NCBI GenBank assembly: GCA_022266195.1
Contig: WHVY01000001.1
Span: forward strand, 2,542,001-2,606,000
DNA length: 64,000 nt
Origin: Tetranychus cinnabarinus
Lineage: Eukaryota > Arthropoda > Arachnida > Trombidiformes > Tetranychidae
Direction of reading: 5' to 3'
Position 1 is the stretch's first letter; every line of letters starts with the position of its first letter. The notes below the pieces were generated by a model. That model was not told where the DNA came from. It worked only from the letters and a program-made list of their open reading frames with translations, and did not search any database. The translations under genes and the position numbers were made by a program. Of this stretch, positions 24,101 to 38,091 are shown piece by piece.

Positions 24101-25087
24101 TCTCTCCTTTACCGCTAGACATTAAGATTATCAATCAATTAAATGGCAATTGACTTGTACAATGTGAACATTTACCTTTTTTTCCGTCTCAAACTTTGAC
24201 TAAACTGTTAACCTAAATAAGCGTAAACTTGAATTACAAGTTACATGTTAATCAATTGATTTACTTTTCGTGTTAATACAAAGAAAATTGCAGTTCAATG
24301 CAATCAAATTGTGCATCAAACTCGACAAAGATGTAACCAATGGAAGGTGAAATCGCACTAAAAGTAACATTGGACAGCACTTCGAACTGACCTGAAAATT
24401 GTAGCGAATTGATTTCCATTAAATTCAAGTTAAAAAAGTCTAGATGACAAAATGTCTAGACTGCAAGTCAATCAGTAAAGACAAAGATTTAATTTCCATT
24501 CTTTAACCTTCATAACTTGAGCGACTTGTCGTACTTTAACTGGACAAAAATGTAATGTTTTATCCATGTGAAGGGATAGAGTCAGACTCTTTAAGATTTA
24601 CTTGATGATTATCATGACAGGACATTATTAATCTCACATGGAAAAATGCTATTGAACATAAAGCCGTTTCAATGAAAACCTTTTTGATTCTGAAAGCATT
24701 TATCGATTGAAAGATGACTAAAGATGAACAAAATGTTAAAGTCGAGATTTACGAGTTTGATTAAAGGGAAAAGAGAAACATAAAGCTCTTTCATGATATT
24801 AATCAATAAAGAAACTTTAATAATTAATATTTTCCGTAAGATACGAAAAAAAAGTGTTTTGACTTGTTTAGCCTTTAATGCACAAGTAAATGATAATCGA
24901 TAAAGAGACTCGAAAACTTGGTGATTTGGTAAACATTTTTGTCTTCATTCAAATTTACATACTTTTAAACAATTTGCTGAGCTGTTGGATGTAAAAAGGT
25001 GAAAATTGAAATGAAACAGAAACAAGCAAATAGTATTTCCATGAATTTGTTTTTGCACGAAAAGAAAATGTTTTATTCCAAACTCAC
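21108..25087 (-). other. RIM-like gene intron 2, distal part
   Basis: AT-rich intron DNA with an ATG triplet repeat at about 21,210-21,238 and AGGTCATT-rich sequence at 21,990-22,060 that resembles the dispersed AGGTCA repeat. No coding exon is supported. Confidence 0.45.
21210..21238. repeat. (ATG)n microsatellite
   Basis: Run of ATG/ATGATA triplets, slightly interrupted. Confidence 0.8.
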
Positions 25088-25298
25088 CTTTTCCTTGGAT
25101 TTATCGGAATATGATGAACAATCTTCACAAATGGGCTCGGAACAGGTATCGCAATAGTTGCACGGTTCATTGGTCAATATTTTCTTCCTACAAGTTCGAC
25201 AATTGCCGACAAGTTTTGAACCAGATGAAGGCGATTGAGTTGGTGAACTACTCAGTGTGGGTCCATCTTTTTTATCAACAGTTGAAGTTTTAAATTGC
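25088..25298 (-). CDS. RIM/Fife-like active-zone protein, exon 2 (FYVE-type zinc finger)
   Basis: A 211-nt exon. Its acceptor (CAAG before 25,298) and AAG|GTGAGT donor match the phases of exons 1 and 3. After a short Ser/Pro linker it encodes CRTC, CNYC and CEDC in order, three of the four C-x2-C pairs of the zinc finger that in RIM and related Rab effectors packs beside the Rab-binding helix. The fourth pair is on exon 3. The finger in this family binds Rab3/Rab27 and Munc13 at presynaptic active zones. Fife, piccolo and rabphilin carry similar fingers, so the exact subfamily is open. Confidence 0.7.
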
Positions 25299-27550
25299 CT
25301 TGAGTTTTGATGAAAGAATTGAGTAGAGAAAAGAAAATGATGGAAAAATGAAAGAAGAAGAATAAAGGTCAATTCAGGTTACATGTTCATTATTCAGTTG
25401 AACAAAGTTTCGAAAGATAAACAACAATAATCAGTGGGAGAAGGAGAAGGAAAAGAAGAAGAAATGAATTAAATTGATTTCGGTTCATTTTCTTTTGGGC
25501 ATTTTTCATGTTCACCCATCAAGAGTTGTACATTTATCCATTTTCATTGGTCAAATGTTTGACGTTTCATTGATCATGGAATGAACCAGAAGAAGTAAAA
25601 AAATGTGAAAATGGAATACAGAAAGCAAAGGAAGCGAGAGAAGAGTAATTGTCACTTAAATTGTTGAGTTTCGAGTTTTTCCGAAAATTGGAAATTGTGA
25701 TTTCCTCATTGATCCGATGAGCTGACAAATTTGCATTCGAGAAGCAAAACTTTTCGACTTTGAAAAGTTTAGAAAAAAAATTCTATTTATTCTCTTCTCT
25801 TCAATTAAAAGTGTTTACTGCTGAACAACAAGTGAAATAAACTCAACTTAACCTTTAATTTGAAACAAATTAATTGCAAAGCATTCAAAGTTGGAATGAA
25901 AAGATTGACAGAAAAGTGGTTTAATCAAAGTGTTGATTAATCGGTTAATTATAAAAACTCCTTTTTTTATTTCCATTTCAAGTTGAAATGAGTTTCCATC
26001 AATTTTACCTTTTTTAGCCTTTTTTTGTCAAATGCAAATTTTTTGGGAAAATGAGAGAAGATTGAAAAAAGGAAAATTTCGATTTTCTCGAAACTCGCAA
26101 CAAGTGAAATCGTAGTGATTGGTATTCATCGTTTCTTGTTAGTTTCGCCACATTTGTTTTCTTTTGGAAAAGAAAATGAAATTTTTCTGAGAAAATATTC
26201 CTTTTTCCGGAAAATTAGCTCAATTTTGTTTGCTGATCAAATGTGACCCTTGCTTTTGCTTATTCACTTTGTTCATTATTCTTGTTTCTCTGGTTTTTTC
26301 TTATGAAACAAGATGACAGAAAGAAAATGTTGCTCGACAATTATGAGAACTTGTTACCTCTAATGATGACAATCTGATAACTTGGTGATAAAGATGATGT
26401 AAAAGAGAGAGAGAGAAAAGGATGAAAGAAAAGAAATGAAAATTTTCTTCCAAACAGGTGAACCAAGTTACCTTACCTCAATTATGTAACCAAGGCTCAA
26501 CATTTTCTCATCTTTTTTCGAACATTTTTATCTCTTTTTCTCTCACCTCATCATCCATTTCCAACACTTGCCAATATCTTATTCAACATGTTTTATCCTT
26601 TTTATCCTCATCATTTACCCTTTGATTCGTTTTTTTGTCTCGGAATTTTTCTCCTTTTTTTTGAACATTTTCATATTTTAAAACTTTAATTGCATTGATT
26701 GGGCTTTTAGCACTTGAAACATTTCAAGACATTCATCATTCCAGCTGAATTCAGTGTTTATCGATAAACAGCTAGAGATGAACTTTTTAATTTCCCTTCT
26801 TTTCTTTGCTATTTCGGTGATCGTTTCTTTCAACGGTTATTATCTTGGTATTTATAATGACATGAGGATGACAATTTGCGAATAAAAAATGATCGAAATT
26901 TGGTTCCTAAGGAAAATGTTGAATCGAGAAAAGAAACGATTCAATCTGATTAATCCGAATTTGCACACAGCTTCTTCTGTTGAACTTTCAAAGGTATTAA
27001 AAAATCTCCTTTTTTCACTCTTCTTTTTACGCCTTTTGAAGCTCTCTTACATCAATGTAATCAACAAACTCGACGAACAGATTTGAACCTTTCCAATGAC
27101 CTTTTGGTTTATTACCTTTTAATTTGACTCTTTTGGCTGCCATTGTAAAGCAAAGTTAGGAAAGTACAATCTTGTTACCTGAAAATGATAATCAAACTAA
27201 ACTCAATTATAGACCAATAATCAACTGGTAAAGGAAAGAATGCAGAGACGAGAAGAGAAAAAAAAGTTTCTCTTTTTTTACTCTCGTTCATACTTTCGAT
27301 TGCAACAAATCTGATTAGTATTTATTGTTACTGTTAATCTAATAAATTAATTGATACAATTCTACTGAGAATGGATTGAAACAAATGGAAAGAGAAGAGA
27401 TGAAGAGTTGGCAGAGAGGGAAGAGGAAAAAAAACAAAAGATGAGGAATGAGAGGAAAAAGGAAAAGGAAAGATGAAGAGAAGGGAAGAAAAAAATCAAA
27501 CAAACTAATGGTAGAGGTAAAGGTAAAGATCCAAATTAAATTTGGGTTAC
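25299..27550 (-). other. RIM-like gene intron 1
   Basis: About 2.25 kb, AT-rich, with a short GA repeat at 26,402-26,416. Donor AAAG|GTAACC at 27,551/27,550. No exon supported. Confidence 0.5.
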
Positions 27551-28134
27551 CTTTTGGATAGAGCTTCTCGGTGAAACTCTTCTTCCTTTTGAAACACTTT
27601 TTGTAAAATTAGTCTTTCCTCTTCCGTAAGATGAGCAGTAAGCTGATCATTGGTTAACGAAGATTGAGACTTTAACTTGGGAAACATTGGGTCACCACCA
27701 GATGCATCACCAGTTGAACCACTGTTGATGTCACTTGAACCATGTAAACCAGTTCCATTGGTTATACCATTACCGTTGGAGTTGGTTAAGGAGCCAGGAC
27801 CACTTGTAGAGTGACGATGGCCTGTGTTTGGGTGGCACGACATTGAATCATAATCACTTGGACCTTGGTTGGAAGCATTTTTAAATCCCATCATTCGAGA
27901 GGCAACTTTAGCACGAAGCTTGTTGATCAAGGGTGAAGCATCACCCGATCCGTGTAACTTGTTGAGGGTTGACAGAGGATACGAGTCGTTGGAAAGGGAC
28001 GATGAGGAACGACCCCGGTCTGACCTGTAACGTGAGGAGCTACGTAGGGAGGAAGCACTTGAAGGACGTTGTATCCGTGATGGACTAGAGTTGAATGAAG
28101 AGACACCCGATGTGGAAGCATTACGATTTCCCAT
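27551..28134 (-). CDS. RIM/Fife-like active-zone protein, exon 1 (N-terminus, Rab-binding helix)
   Basis: First coding exon, starting at ATG 28,134 (MGNRNAST); an in-frame upstream extension has only a GTG. The N-terminal MGxxxAS fits an N-myristoylation signal. About 150 residues of Ser/Gly/Asn-rich disordered sequence follow, ending in a charged helix, LTEEERLILQKVFQKEEEFH, which matches the Rab-binding helix that precedes the zinc finger in RIM and rabphilin. Exon 1 leaves two bases, completed by exon 2 to give AGG. The protein would organise synaptic vesicle priming and calcium channels at active zones. The gene spans more than 27 kb. Confidence 0.7.
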
Positions 28135-29550
28135 TTTTCTTTTTTCTTTTCCTCTTCTTTTCTCCTCGCGTTTTAACAAAATTTCGTGTCTCACTTGTCA
28201 ATCGCGTGAAAATTTGTCATGAATCACCATGAAATTAATCACACCAAAACAAATATTCACAGAAAAATCAACTCAATATTTTTCACTCCCAGAGTTTCTT
28301 TTTCTTTTTTTCGCACTTCATAAATATTTTACTTGAAATTTTCACAGAGTTTTCGATACAAAAAATGAACTTTCGAGTTTAAATTTTTCTTTTCAATACT
28401 TAACTTTGGTAATAAAATTTTAATTACAATAATCGAGACTAGGTGAAAGAGTAAAAGGTTTTGAAGGATATTTAATCACAGTTGAAACAAGAGTCAATAA
28501 GGATACAAAAAAATATTCAATTTCGAGTTCTTCAGGTAACAAACCATTTCGCTTCCATCTATACCTGTTTTGTTTAACTTATAACAATCTTTGTTCAATT
28601 TTGCCTCGTTCTTTTTTCTCCTCATCATTTGACTCTTTTCCCACTTCTCACCTTTGCTCACTCAACTTGGCTCTTTACCATTCTCTCTGCATCTTCTCCC
28701 ACCAAACCGCTACCAAAATCATCACGAATCAAATCAAGGATCAGGCGCAATGAGGAACCATCATCATCAGCAAACAACAACAAATGACTTGAGAAAATTT
28801 TCTCCATCTGATCATATTGGATCAATAAAATGCTGACCAAAATGCACAACAGGTAACACTGTGCAACACTCGATTCTACAAAAGTCCCTCCCAGTTGAAC
28901 GAGAATACAAATAACTTTCACTCCCAGTTGAGTGGCGCCCCCTGTGAGAACATTTCTCGACTTTATTATCGACTTTTTTTCTCACCATTTTTTGGCGAAT
29001 CTCGACGCTCACTCATTTTCATCATCGTAATCCTGCTCATCTGCTCACTGTCAACAGTTGCTTTTTGCTATAAATATTTTCATTCAATTAAATCACTTGA
29101 AACTCGCTAGTCTATAAAGAGTTGCCAATGTTGCAATGTTCATTCACATTGAAGCGAATGCAGTTCAAGATGAAATTCAAGTTTATTTACTCAAAAGTTT
29201 ATCCACTTTTACCATGTTTACTTCCTGCTCTTTAACTTGTCGTGCTGTAAATAATTGTATCAATTTGTAAAACTTTCTGTTCACTCAAACAACAAACTTC
29301 AAAGAAAATTTTCTTTCTCTTCATCGGAATAATCATTCTATTTGGGCATCAATTTTATCACCAACTTTAAATCGTGTTTTTTTGTGTAATCATTTCTTAG
29401 AGTGTCAACGGTGTCTAAGTGTTTCTTCATTGCTTTTGTCTATTCTCACCTTTAATATTTGGTCCAATTTTGCATTCTGCAAACTTCCATGGTCAACACT
29501 ATTCATCCCTACCAATCCAATAATAATAGCAACTTAGTCAATTACAAATC
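28135..29550. other. Divergent intergenic region between RIM-like and CUB genes
   Basis: About 1.4 kb between the minus-strand ATG at 28,134 and the plus-strand ATG at 29,551. It should hold both promoters or leader exons. No core element was distinct enough to call. Confidence 0.4.
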
Positions 29551-29825
29551 ATGGTCGTCTTGTTTACCTCGACATCAAATTTTGCTTTCCTCTTTTGCCA
29601 ACTTTTGGCTACTCTTGTGCACACAATTTATACTCTTGAAATTGACTGTAATCGCACTTATACCGGTACAGTCGGCATCAAGTACCCATTGTACCTAAAG
29701 GAACCTCTACAAAAGTTTGCCGCCTTCAACTGTCAAGTAACATTTTCAGCTCTTGGACAAAATCATGGAGATATAGTTGAGCTTACAATATTGTCTTTTC
29801 AAGTTGGATACTTTCCAATAACAAA
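29551..29825 (+). CDS. Secreted CUB-domain protein, first exon
   Basis: A 275-nt exon (91 codons plus two bases) from ATG 29,551 to a consensus donor ACAAA|GTAAGT. It begins with a hydrophobic signal peptide (about residues 1-29, LFCQLLATLVHTIYT). Then comes the first half of a CUB domain: C-N-R-T-Y-T-G-T-V-G-I, a Y-P-x-Y-like turn, N-C-Q-V-T-F after about 17 residues, and the ELTILSFQV strand. Cys spacing fits the first CUB disulfide. Later exons with the second Cys pair were not found, so the intron must be long or the next exon diverged. Role: extracellular protein-protein binding; partner unknown. Confidence 0.6.
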
Positions 29826-32800
29826 GTAAGTCAAACCAAAACCCGAACAAAAATTTGAGTTTCAAAACAAAATTCCCTGTAAATCAACTTTTAGCAAAAA
29901 CTCTTCAAACAAAAACCGAGATTCTTCAATAAAACATTGTGAATATTACCGGTTCAGAAAAACTCGAAAACTCCCAATTCCAAAACACTATTCAACACTA
30001 TTACACAAAAAACTTTGCACAAAGTAAACCTTCAGCTTTTTGTAATCGATAAAAATTTAATTGAAAAACGAGGCAAAAAAAGAAACAATTTTTTGATCCG
30101 AAAACTTGGAAATTCGTGTTATTTTTCATTTTTTTGAAGTTTCTTGACTCTGACTTGGAATAATTCAGATCTTATTTAATTCCATTTTTGAAAGCTTCTT
30201 GAAACGTCTGATAGCTGCTAATAAAGCTACCAGTTGATATTCATGAGTTTGAAAGGTAAAAGGCGATAAAAATGATTAATTGACCAAAAGACTAGAGTAA
30301 ATCTGATTGCATGGTGGAATCGCGAATAATGAAATTCATGAATCTTGAAAAGAATGAAATGAGCGAATCACCTTTTTCTTCATCATGACATCATTATTAT
30401 TCTCTTCTTTTCCTTTTCTCTCTCTTATTAATTATTCTAATGATTAAACCATGAACACTTTTTGTCTGCTCACCTAATGAATAGAGAATCAATCTCTATT
30501 CAGGGTTTAAAGCAAAGAAGCAAATTACACGATAATTCATGATAAACTCAATTGCATAGCTGATTAATGAATTAAACTCACTTTCAATTATCCAAACACA
30601 ATCATGACTAGAATTTTGCAACAAATTCAAAAGCATTATTCAGTGAAAGACAAAAAAGGCTGTGAAGCGACTGCGAAAAATGATGTAAAATGATAAAATT
30701 CTTGTCATGGTCAGAATGGATCAATAAATTAAGCCATCATCATGTCAACTGAAATGAGCGAAGAAAAAAAGTTTTTCTCTTTTCTTGCAACCTTCCTTTT
30801 CTCTAGCAAATATTTCATGAGCTTATGGAAACGTAACAGACGAAAAGTTTGTAGCAATATTAGCAGATGATGAAGTAAATGGTTCAACATTATCAGCTTC
30901 ACTCCATGGTATATTAGAGTAACCATGGGAATAGAAATGATAAAATAGACGAATTTTTTCTTCTTCTCTTGGCTTCATTTTCTGTTAAGATTTTTGTTTT
31001 ACGAATTTCAACTCATTTGTTCTTGTTTTCATTAATCTGCCTTTACAAATTCGCTATTAGCCAATTTTCAACATTTTGCTGTTCTGCATTTTCTCTGGTT
31101 AATTGAAAGTTGAAAAGGATCAAGTTAATCATTGCAAGTGAAAATTAAATTTCAAAACCAGAATAGCCTTTAAAGCAAATAACAATTAATATTTGCTCAA
31201 CATTTTTATTCATTTGTTAGTGAACCTTGTTTGCTGTTAAACATTTTCATCATTTTCCAAGTTGATGAGTAACTGTTAATGTAAAAGTAAATAACAGGGA
31301 AATTGAAATGTAGAAGAGTGAAGAGAGAAGATATTGTCATCATTTTGTTTTCACTTTTTTTCCTCTTCTCAGTGAATAGATTGCTGTATCATGAATGCAG
31401 TTGGAATTGCATTAAATTGGTAAAAAGATTGAAAGGAAAAACTTGACAGAATTAATAACAATTGAATGGAATGGCAAGGAAAAGAGGAAAAAAAGTTGAA
31501 TGGTTGAAAACTGTCAATTCAATTGTATATTAAAGTAACTGAATAATGTCAAGCTTAATCACGTTTATAGCCTCAAGATTATTGCAATGTGATATCAGTG
31601 TGTTTTGATAATCATCATGAAAGGAAAATGCTGACAGATGAATATTGAACAATCATTGGGAATCATTATAATGGTCATTAAAGTGGCAAATCAAATGCAA
31701 CAAATTGCACTTCAAAGTCGAATCAACATCAATCAGTATTTCTTGTTTTACATGCTTCATGTGAGCATCGGAAAACAAAGTTAAACTAATCTTCTGAAGT
31801 CAAAATTTCGCTGGAATTTTTTTCTCCTCTAAATTAAATTTTTAACCAAAAGAGCATAAAATCTGTGGGAACATGAATTACAGGGAACATTCAACACGAA
31901 CTGAGCTCTGCCAAAGATCATACTCGAGTTTTGATCGATTTTCATTTTGAATTTGATTCATCAAACGGAAATTTCTGATTAGAGATAAATTGATTTCGAG
32001 TTTTTTGAATTTCCAAATTTTCCGTTTTCTGAAGATTTTTTCTTAACAAAAATTTTTTGCAATGAAACATGCTTTTGCTAACTAGTTTAATATCAATCGT
32101 TATTTCTTCTATTTTTACAAGCGTCATTAGAAAAAACGGAAAACGTAGGGAAAGTTTATCTTGAAAAGTCGAAATCATGCTGAAATCTTCTCAATTTTGG
32201 AGTAAATTTTTTTCGAATGGAACAAAAATTTTGTCGAAACTCGAAACTGCATTGCCATATTGAAATATATCGAAATTTTGATGAAGATCTAACTTGAGTT
32301 TCGATTGATATTTGTGTTGGTATTGATCGAACAAAAATATTTTTTCGATTAGAGTCAATTGAAATCAAGATTTTGGTATTGTCGAGTTTTCATTTTTTTT
32401 GTAAAAAAAATTACAAAATTTTCGTGAACCAACAATCTGGAATTGATAATGAAATTATTGCAGCAAAAGGTTGAAAGATTATCATTTTTAAGTGAAAAAA
32501 TTTTGATCACAAAAGCAAACAGTTTTTCGTCTTTAGCCATTTTATTCAATTTCAGAGTCATTTTACTTATTCTTACTTTTCACTTTGACATCAACAAATG
32601 ATTGTAATTTAATGATGATTCCCACCATTTTATTGGATTATAAAGATGAAAAAGAAAGAAAGAAAAGAGCGAAAAAAGAACGGAACAATCAAAGTCTTGA
32701 TATCTTTTTATCACAATTTTTAACTCCCAATTCTCACTCCCTTTACTTCCATATTTTTTTCCTCATCCCTTTACCAAAAAGGCTTTCTTTCAGTTTCCTC

Positions 32801-35800
32801 TTTCCATGGGCTTCTTTAATGATATTTTTACGCTCAGTGGGAAACAATTTTGGGAAATCTTGGTTTGCTGCTTGTTGTTTAAACTGGCAAGATATCATCT
32901 TTTATTATCATCATTTACATTTGATATTTATATGAGGCTGGATAACAGGGAGTGAGAAAAGTTGATGGCAAGAAGGAGAAGGAAAAAACATGGCTTTTGT
33001 TGCATTTTTACTTCCATCAAAAGACAATTTCAACAGAACATAAAAAATCTGAAAATCCCAATGGGACATCTTTTGCCTGAACCATTCAAAGTTCGAGTCT
33101 ACCAGTGAACCTTTGGAAAAATTTTGACGAACTGATTTTTCGAGTGAAAAAAGAGTTTAATTTTTTTTCTCTCTTTTCCTTTCGATAACAGAATAACCAT
33201 ATTTAACCTTTTCTTCTCGCCTTACTTCTCATTGTTATTATCATTATTATCATGATTATCATTTTGTATTTCATTTTTTACTGCTTCTATTTTTGTCTAT
33301 CGAAACGTTGTTCCATGCTGAAAATGAAATGCTTTTGTAATGAACTTTTGTTTGAACAGAGAAAATCATTTCCACTTTTCTTTTTCTTTTTCTAAAATTG
33401 AACTCGAATCGTTGATGAAACTTTTTCCCTCTTTTCTTGTTTAGTCTTTCATTTCAACATTTTCACATTTTCATTCCATGATAAATCTTGAAATTGAATT
33501 TGGCTAAATTTTCATTTCTTTTTCTTCCGTTTGCTCTTGATTTTCTCCCCATTTCCATTATCGTATTCATTTCGAGTATTTTTTACCTTTAATAAATTGT
33601 CCCTTGTTTTACTTTGCCCGAACTCATAAATCACTACGAATGTAGAAAAAATGGAGAAAAAATTGATTAATGAATTGAGATTATTGCTTTTTCTTCACCA
33701 ACCACTTTTCAATATTTCAAGATTAACAATTTTCACTTGAAACTGAGCAAAGTAAAAAAGTGTGTTCAATCATGATAACGTGAAAATTAAAGCTTAACCA
33801 TGTCAACCTATCGAACAACATTCTAATAAATGTGGATTCTCTTCAACTTATTAACTTCAATATTGAAACATCCCAATTGATCGCTAATTTGACAGGTTTC
33901 AATGGATTTCCAGGTTTAGAATTAAATTTTGTATCTTATTGGTTTGACTTTTTCCCTTTCAACCTTGATAAAGATTTAAAGGCAAGAAAAAATAGAAACA
34001 AAAAAAGTTAAAAAAGTGACAACTTTTTGGTTGCCAGTAAAAAAGGTTCACAATTTTGGGTCATTTTTTCATGTGCCACTTAAAGTTATCAAAGTGAATG
34101 AAAAAGATGAAACAAAAAAGCTGTACAAAAATTAAGATAAAGCGATTGGTAAAAGTATCTAGGAATCAGCTTGGCACAAGTTTTTTTAAAAATAGAAATG
34201 AAAAGGTAAAGATGATGACAAGAAAAGATGAAATGAATGTGAGAAGGAAAAAGAGATGAGAATTTTTGATCCCTTCAAAAGTTTGAAATCGGATTAAGCA
34301 TCACATCCTTCAACTTGATCCATCTTGTCTTACCCTGAGCAAAGCTTATCAACTTCACTTGCAGACTTGCTCGATCCAGGTTTACTTGAGTGTAAAGCCT
34401 TGCTTCTCGCAACCAGCAATTTTAAATAATTTGTACTCTCTTCTCTTGCCTGCTTCTCTCAACCTTTTTTTGCTTCTCATCCCTTCATCTTCCCTCATCT
34501 CATCTCGCTCATTGTTCAATGTTTCATGTTACTCTGAAGAGTAAATTGCAATAATTATTTTAAAAGTGTGTTTACTTTTCCTCTTCTCTGTTTCCCTTTT
34601 ATCTTCTTTCATTAGCTATCGACATTAATCTTGAAACGAATAGCCTTGTTTTTCTTGATCAATGCTACCATCCATGACCAGGTAGTTTAATCTTGTTTAA
34701 ATCGGATCATCTTTCATTTATCCTTTTCTTCCTTCTTCATCTTTTTCCTTCATTATTTTCTTTACCTCATTCCATGTGAAAAGATTTTCACTTAAACCTT
34801 TTTTTTGTCAAATTCATGCAATTGCATTCAACTCTTTGACAATCTTTCATTTACAAACTTGCAACATTTTAGACTTTTCTAAATCTCGTGTTTTTGAAAG
34901 CAAAGACAAAATTCATTAAAAGATTAATAACACATAACTGAACTAATTGAACTTTTCAACTTTTTTTTCGTAAACTTGCATTCTGTTTAATCATTTGGTG
35001 CATCACGATGAATAAATAATGTTGCAATTTAATCATGATAATTGATTCAATTTACTAAACATTCACCTTATTAATAACATTTTTTTCTCTACCTTCTTTG
35101 GATTACATTTTGCCCAAATCAAATTTCATTCACAATTATTTAATCATCCTTCTATGAATACATTTAAGAAATGCCTTGAGGTTTTTACTCAAGTTTAATG
35201 TCAAAACCAGGCTTCTGGAAATGTTGCCTTCTCAATATTTTCAACATTCTATTCATATTCCAAAAATTGGAATCGAAATAATTTCCAAGTAAACATCAAG
35301 ATTGGAAAATTGGTTAACTTCTGGATAGTTTGAACTCTGTTTCATAGAATGAAAAAAGTTGCAGTAAAACATAAAACATGCTTCAAGAAAACATTTTTCA
35401 TTCATTTAATAAATTGAAAAGACGAGTAAAAGTTGAATCAAATTTACTGATAAATTGAACAACCTTCACCGTTCACTTTACACAACTTAGGTCACATTAG
35501 ATTGTGAACCTTTCTATTTTTTGCGCTGATCATGACAAAATAAAATCATTGTGTTCATTAACATGAGCAAATCAGATTTTGCATTGTCCACAACTTTCGA
35601 TAGTTCCAAAGGTAAATACAAGATTGACGAAAAATCAATTGCAAATCTATAACTCGTTTTGCACGATTTTGATCACTTTACTGCTTGATACTGTTGGGTT
35701 TGTTATTTACTGCAGCGCCCTTTTCTTCCCTCGAACCCATAACATGGTGCAATTTTACCACAAATGAGAAATTAGATGATTGCATCAAATGCAGAATTGA

Positions 35801-37440
35801 TTGCCAATCAAATCGATAGTTAATCAACGGAATCAAATCTTGTTCTCTTCTTCCAATTCAAGTCACCAGATTTTTCCTCTTTCACAGCTTTGCAAACACC
35901 CAGACAATAACAAAAAGTGTTAATCACTGATGACAGAATTGCTTTTTTTCTATTTTCATTCCTTGAATTCATCATTGCCAACTTTCATCCTCTCAGGCAA
36001 TGTTTCAACAAGAATAAAAGTCCAATGAATGGTAAATTATATGGCAACATTGGGTGACAATTAAGGTTCAACGTAATGATGGTTCTTGTTATTGTCGCTT
36101 ATTTTTTTCTGTTCAACAAAATGAACAAGTAATTGAAAGAGCAAGGGAAAAAAGTAAAGAGAAAAAGAAAAAAAAGTCATAAGATAAATGTTGAGAAGGT
36201 AACACAAATAAATAACAGTAAACAAACTTATTGTCAATCAAGGCACATAAAGAATCAAGATGAAGAAGAAGAAAATCGAGGAAAAAAAGTGATGAAAAAA
36301 CAGAGGAAAGAGTTGAATGGGAATCGATTGTAGACTTGCTCTTCTGTATAAAGTGTAAAAAGGATGTTAAGAAATGTGATGAAAACGGAAGAAAAGTAAG
36401 ACGATGAAGAATGTAAGAAAAGAGAGAATTGAGAACAAGAGAAACGATAATTTCTGAAATCACTTTTACCGTTTGTTGGCCGATTGTTTGCTCTTGATAT
36501 TCAATTTTACTCGACACTCTTTCCTTACTGTTATGACCATTGAATGGGTAAACAAGCGAATTGGTTTAGTTTATCTTCAACTTGTTTTATTATCATTATT
36601 ATCATTTATATTTGGACAACCTAAAACATTCAATAGACTATTTATTTCAATTTGTCCAATCTCATTTATCTTGACCATACAAGAGAAGAAGAGGAAAAAA
36701 ACGTTAAACCAAAAATCGTGTTGCCTTTATCTTCATTTACTTTTCTTCTTTTTGTCATCTTCTTGCTCTTCTCCTTCCATCTTCTTACCTCTTCTTTTTT
36801 GCCTTTTTTTCCTTCTTTTTTTTATTCTCTTGTATTCGCGTAAGAAATGATAATGATAATAAGAATGTTTGTTTCAATTATCTTCAATCCAACACTTATT
36901 CAGTATCTGTTTATTTCATCCGCAAATACCTTTTACACCTTCATTAGTTTCACTTGCCAACTTGTCGTGATACAATAGTAATAAGATACAACTGTCTCAT
37001 CTTGTAAGAGCACACAATCAATCACTTATTTAAACCCTAATCCTGAACCATTTGTATCATCACATTAATTTCATCAAAATTGTTCATTTATTCACATGGA
37101 ATGAGAAAATTTTTCAATCAAAATCGAATCTAGTTTATTGATATTTTGGTCAAGATTACAGGTTTAGTTATTGATATAGTTGTGAAAAATTGTGATTATG
37201 AAAGATTGCAAGTTTTCAAAGTTGATCAAGCTTAAGAAATGGAATTTTATTAGAATCAAATCAAGTTTGAAGCAAACTATTCAAATAGTTAGATAGTTCA
37301 TTAGAACAGAAAATTTGGAAATTGATCAAGCCAGTTGAACTTCGACTTTCAAACCAAAATGTGATTGCAGAATATTAACTTTGCATTCAAAACCACCGGC
37401 GTTGTTATCGATTTTCATTTTAATTGTTAACTATTTTTTA
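29826..37440. other. Gene-poor AT-rich region
   Basis: About 7.6 kb, probably intron of the CUB gene and/or intergenic. Reading frames here are short, low in complexity (poly-Lys or poly-Leu/Phe from A- and T-runs) and lack splice-framed, family-like sequence. I see no gene I can support. Confidence 0.4.
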
Positions 37441-38091
37441 GGTATGAATACCGCTTTAAGGTCGCCAAGGTCATTTAGAAGTAATTTATCCATTGTTCGT
37501 CAATCAAATCTGTTTTGATTCACATTTATTCGATTTCTTAGCTTTCGTTGGAAACGATTCATTTTCAATCCTTTTCACATTTAACATTACAAGCTGAGCC
37601 ACGATCATGACTGGTCGTAAATTTCTTTTCACAGAATACAAAAAATCCAATCCACATTTAAAGACTGAAATTATTGATGAAAAACCATTGTCAATGATGA
37701 AAAATAAAATAAAATCTGGTTCAACAGTTGAGGCAACATATTTTTTACCTAACTCTTTGCTCGAAAAATGGTTTTACATATCCTTCTTATTTAACAATAA
37801 ACCAACAATCAACCTGAACAAACAAAAAATTTTTCCCCCGAAGTCAATGGTAAAAGATACGGATTCTGCATTTTTTCCCCTACCCTGTTCAAACGCTTAT
37901 TTCTCAGGTACCTGAATTCCGATAAAGTTCTGACTATTTTTCGTGGATGTAGTCTAATCATGGCTTTCAGGCTGTGAAAAATTTTTCTTTATAATCCTTT
38001 TAGTTTGGCAACAATCTTTACGCAAAAATTTCATGTTTTGACTTTATATATGGTATAGATTTAATTTATTCTTATTTTCAAACATTTAATT

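Noticed and set aside
28135..28194. Upstream extension of the RIM-like exon 1
   Set aside because: The longer frame opens with GTG, not ATG, and encodes a Lys/Arg/Glu run from purine-rich leader. ATG 28,134 is the better start.
36113..36850. Leu/Phe/Ser-rich frames on both strands resembling membrane proteins
   Set aside because: They are translations of CTT/TTC-rich low-complexity DNA, with mirror Lys/Glu frames on the other strand.
37607..37915. 102-codon plus-strand frame
   Set aside because: Lys/Phe/Asn-rich with no recognisable domain or splice-framed neighbour; could be chance in AT-rich DNA.
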